64,000 bases of DNA from Rossellomorea sp. SC111 (GTDB lineage: Bacteria > Bacillota > Bacilli > Bacillales > Bacillaceae_B): assembly GCF_024733565.1 (NCBI RefSeq), contig NZ_JANIOC010000015.1:35417-99416 (forward strand), given 5' to 3'. Under the pieces are notes generated by a model. It was not told the DNA's origin and made no database searches. It saw nothing but the letters and a program-made list of their open reading frames with translations. The position numbers and the translations under genes were made by a program. Positions 25,588 to 34,383 of this stretch are shown one piece after another (the first letter of the stretch is position 1; each line of letters opens with the position of its first letter).

Positions 25588-26760
25588 TTACAACATTTTG
25601 ATCACAAGCCCACCAAGTGCCCCTGCAATCACGACCATCCAAGGCGGGAGTTTCCAGAACACCAGCATACTGAACAGAATCGCTGCAAAGGCAAAATCGA
25701 CAGGTACGAGGATCGATGATGTAAAGATCGGGTGATAGAAAGCCGCTGTCAGTATTCCGACGACTGCTGCATTCACTCCCATCAATGCGCCTTTTATCTT
25801 TGGATTCCGCCTAAGGGAATCCCAGAAAGGCAAGGCCCCAGTAATCAGCAGAAATGCGGGCAGGAAAATAGCAACAGTTGCAAGCATCCCACCTTTCCAC
25901 CCGCTGATAACAGCTCCAATATAAGCTGCAAAGGTGAAAAGGGGACCCGGCACCGCCTGGGCTGCACCATATCCTGCTAGAAACTGTTCTTCGGTTAACC
26001 ATCCAGTCGGAACAAATTCACGTTCTAACAGCGGCAGTACAACATGCCCCCCTCCAAAGACCAGTGAACCTGATCGGTAGAAACTATCAAAGAGTGCCAC
26101 CCATTCCGATGTGGTTGCTTCCCGCATAATCGGGAGAAGAATTAATAATCCAAAGAATATCATTAGGCAAATCACCGCTAATCTGCGGGAAATCGGGATC
26201 TTCACTTTTGATTCCTGATCTGAAGCATGACGTTTATAGAGTAGAAAGCCGATAAGAGCAGAAAGAAGGATAACTGCAACTTGGGAGATGGCGGTCTGCC
26301 AAATCAAAATGACAACCAGAGCGAACAGGGCAATGGCTTTTCTCTTTAAATCCGGCGTCAACTTTTGTGCCATTCCTAAGATTGCATGACCCACTACTGC
26401 CACTGCAACGATTTTCAATCCATGTATCCATCCAGCATCCGTCACCCCCATTCCCTGAAGGACGAGTGCAAAGAGAACTAACGCAACGACAGATGGCAGA
26501 GTGAATCCGAGAAAAGAAACAATACCCCCAAGCACTCCTGCCCGCATAATGCCTATCCCCATCCCAACCTGACTGCTTGCCGGTCCAGGCAGGAACTGAC
26601 AAAGGGCAACGAGATCAGCATAGCTTTTTTCATCCATCCATTTCCTTCTGCGAACATATTCTTCGTGGAAATAACCAAGATGGGCAACCGGTCCTCCAAA
26701 TGAGGTGAAGCCAAGCCTGGTTGAAATAATTAAGATTTCCATTAGTGTTTTAAGATTCAT
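25588..26760 (-). CDS. chrA: Chromate transporter, CHR family (two-domain)
   Basis: 390 residues with two homologous halves of about six helices each. CHR signatures are FTSFGGPVAHLGYFHEEYV near residue 18 and QFLPGPASSQVGMGIG near 55, repeated in the second half as SLVFGGGHVVLPLLEREFV and YGAAQAVPGPLFTFAAYIG. Members export chromate, though many have other anion substrates. It starts 18 bases after the PadR gene and is read from the same transcript. Confidence 0.92.
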   Translation of the reverse strand: MNLKTLMEILIISTRLGFTSFGGPVAHLGYFHEEYVRRRKWMDEKSYADLVALCQFLPGPASSQVGMGIGIMRAGVLGGIVSFLGFTLPSVVALVLFALVLQGMGVTDAGWIHGLKIVAVAVVGHAILGMAQKLTPDLKRKAIALFALVVILIWQTAISQVAVILLSALIGFLLYKRHASDQESKVKIPISRRLAVICLMIFFGLLILLPIMREATTSEWVALFDSFYRSGSLVFGGGHVVLPLLEREFVPTGWLTEEQFLAGYGAAQAVPGPLFTFAAYIGAVISGWKGGMLATVAIFLPAFLLITGALPFWDSLRRNPKIKGALMGVNAAVVGILTAAFYHPIFTSSILVPVDFAFAAILFSMLVFWKLPPWMVVIAGALGGLVIKML

Positions 26761-26777
26761 TGTTATTCACCTTCTTA

Positions 26778-27086
26778 TCAATCTTTAATCTCTTTAAAGA
26801 GCTCGAACGCTTTGTTACGTGCCTCAATCAAAACGGCATTTCCTTTATCCGTAATGGAATAATACTTCCTGATTTTTCCCTCTACGTTTTTACTTTCTTT
26901 TATTAGTAGTCCGTCGGTTTCCATCGAGTGCAGGATAGGATATAAGGTACCCGAGCTGATGCTGTATCCATGCTCTCTCAGTTCCTCCAGCATCCATGTC
27001 CCATAAATGGGCTCTTCTTTGGCATGATGAAGAATATGTATTTGAATGAAACCGAGGAATAGTTTCCGTAAAACTTTCTCTTCCAC
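26778..27086 (-). CDS. PadR-family transcriptional regulator
   Basis: 102 residues from GTG 27086, preceded by GGAGGTGACT; the open frame runs 23 codons further but across the operator. Winged-helix PadR features: YGTWMLEELREHGYSISSGT near 28, LYPILHSMETDGLL near 48, and KYYSITDKG near 72. It lacks the long C-terminal helix of larger PadRs. First gene of a two-gene unit with chrA, and very likely the autoregulated repressor of it. Confidence 0.9.
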   Translation of the reverse strand: MEEKVLRKLFLGFIQIHILHHAKEEPIYGTWMLEELREHGYSISSGTLYPILHSMETDGLLIKESKNVEGKIRKYYSITDKGNAVLIEARNKAFELFKEIKD

Positions 27087-27105
27087 TATAGTCACCTCCA
27101 GTTGA

Positions 27106-27126
27106 TATCGATATGCGATATCGATA
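27106..27126. promoter_or_regulatory. Palindromic operator upstream of padR-chrA
   Basis: TATCGATAT-GCG-ATATCGATA, perfect 9-base arms, 20 bases before the padR start. Likely the PadR autoregulatory site. Confidence 0.65.
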
Positions 27127-27373
27127 AGCGAAATCGTTTGATCATACTTTATCACAGGATTTACGATAATAAAAGAATGAACACATAGATTTACTCAAGT
27201 TTAATATAAGTGGAGTGATGGACCTTTTATTGTGAAATTAACCACCTGAGTCATTCTTACTAATCTCGCATCACCGTTTAGACCTATCTTCACATATTAC
27301 TCAATTCGGGCATATCTTCTGAATCATGTCGATATACTTTACAGGTTTAGTTCAATGGTAAAGGAGAGAGGAT

Positions 27374-28861
27374 ATGATCAAAAAGATTAGTATGACGATT
27401 TTGGCACTGTTTTTACTCCTGCCATCATGGAGTCAGGCGGGATCTTTCGGAAATGATGATCCTTCAGGAGTCCCAGGGCAGTGGTATGTAGGTACGACTC
27501 CTTCGTATGTGGCTCCTTCAAAGCAACCGATCCTTTTTGTTCATGGTTTAAACAGCTCTTCTAATACATGGTGGAATGAAAACAATATGTACGACACCGC
27601 CTATCAAAATGGTTATGAAACGGCTTTCATCGACCTGTATCCTACAAAGAATATGTGGGACAACGGCGCGCTCCTGGCGCAGAAAATACGGGAGATCTAC
27701 ACTTACTACGGAGAGAAAGTGGTGGTTGTCGCCCATAGTAAAGGAGGAATCGATACCCAATCGGCTCTCGTCCACTATGGTGCCTTTCCTTATGTTTCAA
27801 GAGTGATCACCCTTTCTGCACCTCATCACGGCTCACAATTAGCTGACTTGGCTTATAGCAGCTGGGCGGGTTGGCTTGCTGGAATCCTTGGTAGTAAGAA
27901 TGATGCCACCTACTCCCTGCAAACGGGGTATATGGCATACTTTCGCTCCGAAACCGATCAGCACGTAAATGTAAATAAGAATCCAATCTATACTTTTGGG
28001 GGAACTAAGTGGGGAGGGTTTGGAAGTTCTCTTTACTGGGGAGGATTATATCTTTGGGGGTATGGAAGCAATGACGGAGCGGTTACGGTTAATAGTTCCA
28101 GACTACCTTATTCCACCGAGTTGAGGGTGGGGGACTGGAATCATTTCACCATTAAAGAAGGCTCCTCCACTTTCAACTTATTCAGGGATTATTTAAATGA
28201 AAGCAACCTCAATTCATCAGGTACAAAGATTCAAAGCAGTGAGCAATCTTCGTCCTACAATACGGATGCGTCCTCGTACATCAGAGGTGGGGAAACGAAC
28301 GGAAATAAACAAGAAAGAGTCCTGGTTGAAGAGGGAGCAGAGTCGGTGACCTTTGATTGGATAAGTAACAGTCCTTCCACTCGGTTGACACTGGAAGATC
28401 CGAATCGGAAAATCCATTCTTCCTTCAAACTTAAAAAAGATGAAGGGGAGTATTTTAACGGGGCTTATCATTATACTCTTACGATACCAAACCCTATTCC
28501 TGGCGAATGGACTCTCCAATCAACCTCTCCAAATTCAGAGAAATATCTTATGAATGTTTCATTCGAGAGTACAGTGAATGATGCTGTGATGGTGAACCTA
28601 GATAGGAATGAGATCAGCTTGAAGAAACAGGACAGTAACATCAAACTTCAACAAGAAACCACAATCGAATTTTACAGGAACGGCAAGTTAAAAGAAAGCA
28701 AGCTGAAACTTAAGGAAGGTACACTGAAACTTCCGAAACTGGGCGAAGGCGTTTACAATGTAACAATCGATATAGACGCTGCAAAAGGTAAAAAGAGATT
28801 CAAACGGACTCTCATCAAAACGATTTATGTTGATGCAACTGGGAAGGTATACGGTCAATAA
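27374..28861 (+). CDS. Secreted lipase/esterase with C-terminal extension
   Basis: 495 residues with a signal peptide (1-22, ends SQA/G). Lipase features are PILFVHGLNSSSNTWW near residue 52, nucleophile elbow VVAHSKGGID near 118, the conserved SAPHHGSQLADL near 148, and a candidate aspartate/histidine in YGSNDGAV and GDWNHF. The catalytic part ends near 275; the remaining ~220 residues are beta-rich and probably two Ig-like or carbohydrate/surface-binding modules, unusual for small Bacillus lipases. Function outside the cell is lipid or ester hydrolysis. Confidence 0.8.
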   Translation: MIKKISMTILALFLLLPSWSQAGSFGNDDPSGVPGQWYVGTTPSYVAPSKQPILFVHGLNSSSNTWWNENNMYDTAYQNGYETAFIDLYPTKNMWDNGALLAQKIREIYTYYGEKVVVVAHSKGGIDTQSALVHYGAFPYVSRVITLSAPHHGSQLADLAYSSWAGWLAGILGSKNDATYSLQTGYMAYFRSETDQHVNVNKNPIYTFGGTKWGGFGSSLYWGGLYLWGYGSNDGAVTVNSSRLPYSTELRVGDWNHFTIKEGSSTFNLFRDYLNESNLNSSGTKIQSSEQSSSYNTDASSYIRGGETNGNKQERVLVEEGAESVTFDWISNSPSTRLTLEDPNRKIHSSFKLKKDEGEYFNGAYHYTLTIPNPIPGEWTLQSTSPNSEKYLMNVSFESTVNDAVMVNLDRNEISLKKQDSNIKLQQETTIEFYRNGKLKESKLKLKEGTLKLPKLGEGVYNVTIDIDAAKGKKRFKRTLIKTIYVDATGKVYGQ

Positions 28862-28878
28862 TAAGTACACTCATTAGG

Positions 28879-28907
28879 GAAGCTCATGAGGAGCTTCTCT
28901 ATTTTTA
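28879..28907 (+). terminator. Terminator of the lipase gene
   Basis: GAAGCTC and GAGCTTC arms, loop ATGAG, followed by TCTATTTTTA. Confidence 0.7.
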
Positions 28908-28983
28908 CATAATTTTTAGACATTTCATCAGATAGCATGCTACTCATGCTACACTAAATATAAAAAAGTGGAGGAATAAAAGA

Positions 28984-29754
28984 ATGTATGAGCACTTTGA
29001 AGTCACCATAACCCCATTGAATCGAAAAAGAATAGTACGTGTTTATTTACCTGAGAATTATCATGTAATGGAAACTAAAAGGTACAACGTACTTTATATG
29101 CATGATGGGCAAAATCTTTACCGGGATGAAGATGCTGGTTATGGGATGGCTTGGAGAATTGGAGAGTATTTAGAAATGGAAAAGATGGATCTCATTGTAG
29201 TAGGGATTGACTGCAATGAAGGATTAAAGAGGTTGGACGAATATGGGCCATGGGAAAGTACGGAAATGACTGATGTGTTTTCAGCAGATCGCACATCCAT
29301 AGGTGGAGAGGGAAAGAAGTATATCGAATTTATCGTAAATGAATTAAAGCCTCTGGTGGATCGTACGTACCGGACGAATCCAGAGGATACAAGCATGGCA
29401 GGAAGTTCTATGGGTGGACTGATATCTACCTATGCCGCGTGCAAGTATCCTCATATTTTTAAAAAAGTGGCATCCATTTCATCTGCTTATTGGTTCAATC
29501 AATTGGAAATCGAGAACTTAATCAAAGAAAGTGACCTGTCAAAGCTGGAGCGTTTTTACATGGATATCGGAACAAAAGAAAATACAGAAACCATTGATGA
29601 TTTGACCTACATCGATTCAAGTCGGGATGTCTATCGTATACTTAAAGAAAAAGTTCAGGACTGCCGTTTTGAAATAGTTGATGGTGCGGAGCACAACGAA
29701 GTTGCATGGAGAAAAAGGGTACCGATGATTTTCGATTACTTGTTCAAGGATTGA
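28984..29754 (+). CDS. Putative esterase (esterase D/enterochelin-esterase-like fold)
   Basis: 256 residues of the putative esterase family. Conserved YNVLYMHDGQNLY near residue 33, nucleophile elbow MAGSSMGGLIS near 138, and catalytic histidine in GAEHNEVAW near 236. No signal peptide, so cytosolic. ATG 28984 behind GTGGAGG. Monocistronic. Confidence 0.83.
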   Translation: MYEHFEVTITPLNRKRIVRVYLPENYHVMETKRYNVLYMHDGQNLYRDEDAGYGMAWRIGEYLEMEKMDLIVVGIDCNEGLKRLDEYGPWESTEMTDVFSADRTSIGGEGKKYIEFIVNELKPLVDRTYRTNPEDTSMAGSSMGGLISTYAACKYPHIFKKVASISSAYWFNQLEIENLIKESDLSKLERFYMDIGTKENTETIDDLTYIDSSRDVYRILKEKVQDCRFEIVDGAEHNEVAWRKRVPMIFDYLFKD

Positions 29755-29792
29755 AGAAGACTTACATATTTGGAGCAGCCTCTAAACCAAGA

Positions 29793-29891
29793 GAGGGACG
29801 GACCTCCAATTTTATGATAGATGATTGAACGAACCCTGATTATTGCTATAATTAAGGTAATAAGGTGGGAGAAATTGGAGGTCCGTCCCTC
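29793..29891. repeat. 99-bp element with perfect 20-bp terminal inverted repeats carrying the AGGGACGGACCT motif
   Basis: GAGGGACGGACCTCCAATTT at 29793-29812 is exactly inverted at 29872-29891, with 59 bases between. The interior has TTGCTATAATTAAGG, which resembles a -10 region. It lies between the esterase and the peptidase genes and covers most of the gap. Confidence 0.88.
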
Positions 29892-29911
29892 CAGTAGGAA
29901 GGGGTGGTTAT

Positions 29912-30586
29912 TTGGGTGTATTGTATCTTTCTGGCGGTGGGGATAGTGATCAGACGTTGGCGATTGATAGGGAGTTTGCAGGTGAATTGACCGGGGGGAA
30001 GTCATTGTTATATCTGCCGGTGGCTATGAATCCGGGTGAGATTTCATATGAGGCATGTTATGAGTGGATAAAGAGTGTGTTTGCACCTTTTGGGGTTAAA
30101 GACATTGCGATGTGGTTGGATCTTAGGGATAAGACCCTGGAGGACCTTAAGAGGTACTCTGCTGTGTATATAGGGGGTGGAAACACGTTCAGATTAATGC
30201 ACAACTTTCTTCAATCGGATTTCCACGTTCATTTGTCGGCTTTCAAAGAAGAAGGAGGAACGATCTACGGCGGCAGTGCCGGAGCGATTGTCATGGGCAG
30301 TGATATAGCAACGTGCATCCATATGGATGATAATGATGTCCAGTTGAAGACGAGAGATGGATTGTCATTCCTCAATGACTTTTCTATATGGTGTCATTAT
30401 CAGGAAAAAAATGACCCACTGATTCATCAATTTATTCAGGTATACCGTAAGCCTGTCATAGCCCTGAGTGAAGAGACCGGTTTGAAAATCCTGAGTGGAA
30501 GAATGGAAGTGCTGGGTACAAAGCCCGCCTATGTTTTTGATAGGGATCTGATAAAACAGGTTTATGATCCTGGTCGATTTATCTGA
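29912..30586 (+). CDS. Peptidase S51 family protein (dipeptidase E/cyanophycinase-like)
   Basis: 224 residues; start TTG 29912 behind AAGGGG. S51 features are LYLSGGGDSDQT at the N-terminus, YIGGGNTFRLMHNF near 88, and the nucleophile serine in YGGSAGAIVMG near 118. Peptidase E enzymes cleave Asp-X dipeptides; the Bacillus YgaJ-type members are not characterised. It begins 20 bases after the 99-bp repeat element. Confidence 0.85.
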   Translation: MGVLYLSGGGDSDQTLAIDREFAGELTGGKSLLYLPVAMNPGEISYEACYEWIKSVFAPFGVKDIAMWLDLRDKTLEDLKRYSAVYIGGGNTFRLMHNFLQSDFHVHLSAFKEEGGTIYGGSAGAIVMGSDIATCIHMDDNDVQLKTRDGLSFLNDFSIWCHYQEKNDPLIHQFIQVYRKPVIALSEETGLKILSGRMEVLGTKPAYVFDRDLIKQVYDPGRFI

Positions 30587-30620
30587 AAGCCGATGAATAA
30601 TAATAGAAAGAAGGGGAACA

Positions 30621-31361
30621 ATGAAACAAAATATTTATGACAATCCCACATTTTTTGAAGGATATATGAAATTGCGCGATTCCAAAATGACCTATAATGA
30701 TTTTCTTGAACAGCCTGCAATGAAAGATGCCCTTCCAGATCTGAAGGGCAAAAGGGTAATGGATCTTGGATGCGGAACCGGCGGGTTGTCGAAATATTGT
30801 ATTGAAATGGGTGCATCAGCTGTCGTAGGGGTGGATATTTCTGAAAAGATGATTTCCAGGGCATTAGTAGAAAATAATGACGAAAACATTAAATACGTTT
30901 GCAGTCCGATTGAAGACCTATCCTATCCAATAGAACCTTTTGACTTGATAGTAAGCTCTCTGGCGATCCATTATATTGAAGACTATGAATCTCTGATCCG
31001 CAAGCTCCACACACTTCTGAATCCGAACGGAATATTGATCTATTCGATTGAGCACCCTGTCGTAACCGCACGAAAGGACATGAGAAATTGGTGGAAAAAT
31101 GAAAACGGCGAACGCCTGCACTGGGCGCTTGATCACTACCGGGAAGAAGGGAAACGGGAACAGCATTGGTATGTGGACGGGGTGATTAAATATCACAGAA
31201 CACTACAGACCTTGGTTAATGGGCTTATTGGTCATGGTTTCATGCTAGAAAGAATGCTTGAGCCCCTGTCCACTAAGGAAGGACTTAATCTGATGCCTGA
31301 TTTAAAAAATGAAGAAAGAAGACCATCATTCCTTATTATTAAATCAAGGAAAACAGACTGA
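30621..31361 (+). CDS. Class I SAM-dependent methyltransferase
   Basis: 246 residues. SAM-binding motif I VMDLGCGTGGLSKYC near residue 48, acidic motif II VVGVDISEKMI near 68, and motif for the fourth strand FDLIVSSLAIHYIEDYE near 104. Start ATG 30621 behind AGAAAGAAGGGG. Substrate unknown. It follows the peptidase by 34 bases and may share its transcript. Confidence 0.88.
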   Translation: MKQNIYDNPTFFEGYMKLRDSKMTYNDFLEQPAMKDALPDLKGKRVMDLGCGTGGLSKYCIEMGASAVVGVDISEKMISRALVENNDENIKYVCSPIEDLSYPIEPFDLIVSSLAIHYIEDYESLIRKLHTLLNPNGILIYSIEHPVVTARKDMRNWWKNENGERLHWALDHYREEGKREQHWYVDGVIKYHRTLQTLVNGLIGHGFMLERMLEPLSTKEGLNLMPDLKNEERRPSFLIIKSRKTD

Positions 31362-31400
31362 TCGGCTAATCTACACTTACTCCAGATATCTCATGTAAAT

Positions 31401-31436
31401 AAAAAAAGGACTTCAGCTTATGATGTCCTTTTTCTT
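31401..31436. terminator. Terminator between the methyltransferase and the convergent RsbR-like gene
   Basis: AAAAAGGAC and GTCCTTTTT arms with T-runs on both strands. Confidence 0.7.
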
Positions 31437-31449
31437 GTTATAGAAGCAA

Positions 31450-32265
31450 TTAATGAGCTTCTACCGCTTTATTAAGTGTTTGATAGATTTTGATGGTTGA
31501 AATATTAATACCCATCTGAACAAATTCAATGCTCATTTCTGGACGCATTCCTGATAAAATCGGTTCGATTCCAAGTAATTTAAGGCTGTCAATCAGTTTC
31601 ATGATTCCTTGTTGGAACAAAGGATTCACTTCATATACTCCGGAAAGGTCGATGATCAATTGATGGATGGATAGCTTTTTACACTCGAGCAGAACATGTT
31701 CTGCCATCATTTCTGCACGAACTTCATCTACTTGACCTATTAAAGGCAGTACAGCCAGATCCGAGAAGATGGGGACGACCGGTGTAGACAGGGAAAGATA
31801 TTTTTCTTCCGAGATCTTCAACTGCTCATCTGCATATTCACTATACGCTTCACAAAAAGCGGAAATCATCGTCGTGAAGGATTCGTCGATATCATGTGTA
31901 AGCTGGAGAAAAATCTCTTTCGTCAGAGTGTCATCATTATGAAGGACGATATCTTCTAATACCACTTTCTTATAGAGAGAAACTTTGCTTATTGACATAT
32001 TGAGAGGGATTCCTTGACCGGAAGCAAGTCTTCCAACCTCTTTTCCCCAGTCCTTTGACTGAATTTTAAAGCTCTCTCCTTTCAGCAATCCATTGCCAAT
32101 GAGTTCAATCAGTTGAACAAAATATGGCAGACTGCCATTTCTTCTTTCTTCGACATATAGGTCGGGGTACGATGTTGCAAGTTCAGAGAAGATCGAATTG
32201 GCGATTTCTCGTTTTCTTTCAATCAATTGATCCCCTACGGAAGTGGTGATTGTGTGGTGAGTCAT
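31450..32265 (-). CDS. RsbR-like STAS protein with altered phosphorylation sites
   Basis: 271 residues from ATG 32265 (TTGGAGG six bases upstream; ATG 32271 too close). Helical N-terminal sensor region of ~155 residues, then STAS domain (~160-268): VLPLIGQVDEVRAEMM and LIIDLSGVYEVN. Where RsbRA has its first phosphorylated threonine the sequence is EVNPLFQQG, with asparagine or proline; the second site reads RPEMSIEFVQMG with serine. It may therefore sit in the stressosome without being switched in the usual way, or respond elsewhere. A CCTCTA-GTA-TAGAGG palindrome lies at 32291-32305 in its upstream region. Confidence 0.8.
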   Translation of the reverse strand: MTHHTITTSVGDQLIERKREIANSIFSELATSYPDLYVEERRNGSLPYFVQLIELIGNGLLKGESFKIQSKDWGKEVGRLASGQGIPLNMSISKVSLYKKVVLEDIVLHNDDTLTKEIFLQLTHDIDESFTTMISAFCEAYSEYADEQLKISEEKYLSLSTPVVPIFSDLAVLPLIGQVDEVRAEMMAEHVLLECKKLSIHQLIIDLSGVYEVNPLFQQGIMKLIDSLKLLGIEPILSGMRPEMSIEFVQMGINISTIKIYQTLNKAVEAH

Positions 32266-32349
32266 TTTCATCCTCCAATTGAATCTTTTTCCTCTAGTAT
32301 AGAGGATTATTCATATTTAGTATAGGCGAATAATAGTATACCAGGTATA

Positions 32350-32379
32350 TTGACAAACGGGTTAGTATTCCCTTATAAT
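32350..32379 (+). promoter_or_regulatory. SigA-type promoter
   Basis: TTGACA, 18 bases, TATAAT. Reads toward the GNAT gene at 32588, which would have a ~200-base leader. I see no recognised riboswitch in that leader. Confidence 0.65.
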
Positions 32380-32587
32380 TTCAATAATTTAAAATATTTC
32401 CATTTAAAATGAAATGATCAGGGCATTGCATGAATCTTATATTTACAAAAATTGTGTCGTGAAATCCCCTTATCGATCATTCATTAAGGCTGGAATCGTA
32501 CAATGCAGATAACTGAGGTGGTGACTCTCGTCCTAAAGATTCAGTTCTTGAGGAGGAGGGTTTTTGATTTTAAAGGAGTGTTTTGCA

Positions 32588-33154
32588 ATGAATCCCGTAT
32601 TAATTGATGTTCCTGCAGTGATTACAACAGAAAGACTGGAACTAAGGATGCCTCAGCCTGGTGACGGCCATGCAGTCAATGCAGCGATCAAGGCTTCCCT
32701 ACCTGAACTACAGCCATGGCTTGGTTTCGCCCGGAGTAACCCCTCTGTAGAAGAAACGGAGACGAACACCCGTCAAGCACACGCCAAGTTTGTTACCAGG
32801 GAAGGTTTAAGGTATTTGATTTTTTTGAAAGATACCAATGAATTCGTCGGCTCAACAGGTTTTCACAATATCGATTGGAGTGTTCCGAAATTTGAAATCG
32901 GATATTGGATCGACACCCGAATGAGTGGAAATGGATATATGGCCGAAGCGGTCGGGAAACTAACCGAATTCGCTCTGAATGAGCTAGGTGGAAAAAGAGT
33001 CGAGATAAGATGTGAATCGACGAATGAGAAAAGCAGGGCGATTCCTGAAAGACTCGGCTATGAATTGGAGGGGATCCTTCGAAATGAAGACCTGTCAGTC
33101 GATGGGGAACGATTAACCGATACATGTGTGTATGGATTAATCGCCGGAAGCTAA
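32588..33154 (+). CDS. GNAT N-acetyltransferase, RimJ/RimL type
   Basis: 188 residues from ATG 32588 (AAAGGAG, 9-base spacing; TTG 32564 is a possible longer start). The N-terminal TTERLELRMPQPGD and the motifs FEIGYWIDTRMSGNGYMAEA near 110 and CESTNEKSRAIPERLGYELEG near 145 are typical of ribosomal-protein acetyltransferase-like GNATs such as B. subtilis YdaF. The natural substrate is unknown. Confidence 0.88.
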   Translation: MNPVLIDVPAVITTERLELRMPQPGDGHAVNAAIKASLPELQPWLGFARSNPSVEETETNTRQAHAKFVTREGLRYLIFLKDTNEFVGSTGFHNIDWSVPKFEIGYWIDTRMSGNGYMAEAVGKLTEFALNELGGKRVEIRCESTNEKSRAIPERLGYELEGILRNEDLSVDGERLTDTCVYGLIAGS

Positions 33155-33200
33155 GATAGGAACGTTTAAGGCTTGAAGAGAGTTAATAATATGATTTGAA

Positions 33201-33242
33201 AATAAACAACCAGTTTGCTTCAAGTAAACTGGTTGTTTATTC
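33201..33242. terminator. Bidirectional terminator between two convergent GNAT genes
   Basis: AAACAACCAGTTT and AAACTGGTTGTTT arms, loop GCTTCAAGT-like, T- and A-runs at the ends. Confidence 0.85.
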
Positions 33243-33250
33243 ATGTGATT

Positions 33251-33796
33251 TCATGAAAGCGGCCAATCTTTTTTCAACATACTATAGGTCACAAGGTCTT
33301 CATAATGATCATATAACCATTGACCATCCCGAGTGATGCCTTCTTCTGTAAATCCTAAACGTATCGGGATCCCTATGCTTTTCTCATTGCTGACGGCACA
33401 TTGGATTTCCACCCTGTTAAGATCCAATTCGTTAAATAAATAGTATATCAAGGAAGAAACGGCACGTGTGATGATCCCTTTTCCTTGAGCTTCTTCACTG
33501 AGTAGATACCCAATGCTCGTGCTTCGGTTTTTCCAATCGATATAATGCAACCCGACCATACCGACTAATCTCCCGTGATAACGTATCCCGGCGTCGAATC
33601 CGTTGTTATCAGCGTAATTCCGGATCCAAATTGGGATGATTGGCTCTAAATCCTCTGGTGATCGGCGTTTATCCACCCATAGAAGCCACTTGCGAAGATG
33701 ATCCCGGTTCGAATCAATCAGCTCGTATAACTCCTCCTTATGGTGCTGCTGAAATAGGTCGATTGAAATCTCTTTATCTACTGTAAATGAAAACAT
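33251..33796 (-). CDS. GNAT N-acetyltransferase, YdaF/RimL type
   Basis: 181 residues. SIGYLLSEEAQGKGIITRAV near 92 and CAVSNEKSIGIPIRLGFTEEG near 133 are the acetyl-CoA and C-terminal signatures; the N-terminus (LRKWLLWVDKRRSPED) matches YdaF-like proteins. ATG 33796 behind AGGAGA on the minus strand. It converges on a related GNAT, only distantly similar. Confidence 0.85.
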   Translation of the reverse strand: MFSFTVDKEISIDLFQQHHKEELYELIDSNRDHLRKWLLWVDKRRSPEDLEPIIPIWIRNYADNNGFDAGIRYHGRLVGMVGLHYIDWKNRSTSIGYLLSEEAQGKGIITRAVSSLIYYLFNELDLNRVEIQCAVSNEKSIGIPIRLGFTEEGITRDGQWLYDHYEDLVTYSMLKKDWPLS

Positions 33797-33921
33797 CTGA
33801 ACATCTCCTTCATTGCATTTAGAAGATTATACCATGAATAAGGCGTTGATTCGGTTCAAATAATTGAGAAGAAAGGGGATTTTTCTTATAATAGAAGAAA
33901 ATAGTTGAAGGAGGTGGTGAC

Positions 33922-34223
33922 ATGGTATGGAGTAAGATATTGCCAGAGTCCCAAGCGTCTCATGCATAGCCTATTATTAGAAAGGCGACACTTTGCATGT
34001 GATGGTATCTAATTTGATCGCCCTGAAAGTTCATTTCTAGTAAGTCGGCTTTGCACCTTATTGACTGAATTCAGATAGAAGATAAGGAGCTCACTGAAAT
34101 GAAATATGTAAAAGCAGAAAACGTGTTACCACAATCATATTTGTCAGGACAGTGATGAATGTAATGAAAATCTGAAAGATAAAGATAACTTGGATGATTT
34201 CGTTCAACGGATCACTCATTAAG
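33922..34223 (+). pseudogene. Possible decayed genes with intact ribosome sites
   Basis: The 547-base gap before rlmN holds two very short frames with good ribosome sites: MVWSKILPESQASHA (33922-33969, behind AAGGAGGTGGTGA) and MKYVKAENVLPQSYLSGQ (34099-34155, behind AAGGAG). The second begins like CD3324-family proteins (Mor-type HTH) as I remember them, and a further open stretch DECNENLKDKDNLDDFVQRI follows in another frame at ~34154. This suggests frameshifted remnants, but they could be unrelated small peptides. Confidence 0.3.
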
Positions 34224-34312
34224 ACCATACGCCGGGCAACTTCCACGGCTTAAATTTTTTATTTTTATACTATATTACGGAATTCCAATTCTTCTCAACA
34301 CTTATAAATCCC

Positions 34313-34341
34313 TTGAAACATTCCCATACTTTAAGTAGTAT
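34313..34341 (+). promoter_or_regulatory. Candidate promoter of rlmN
   Basis: TTGAAA, 17 bases, TAGTAT, about 40 bases before the start codon. Confidence 0.45.
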
Positions 34342-34383
34342 AGATAAGTAGAAAATTGTATAGTTTCGAAATGAGGGTTTTAA

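Noticed and set aside
32503..32607. 34-codon frame from ATG 32503 overlapping the GNAT start
   Set aside because: No ribosome site upstream and it runs out of frame into the real gene; probably chance.
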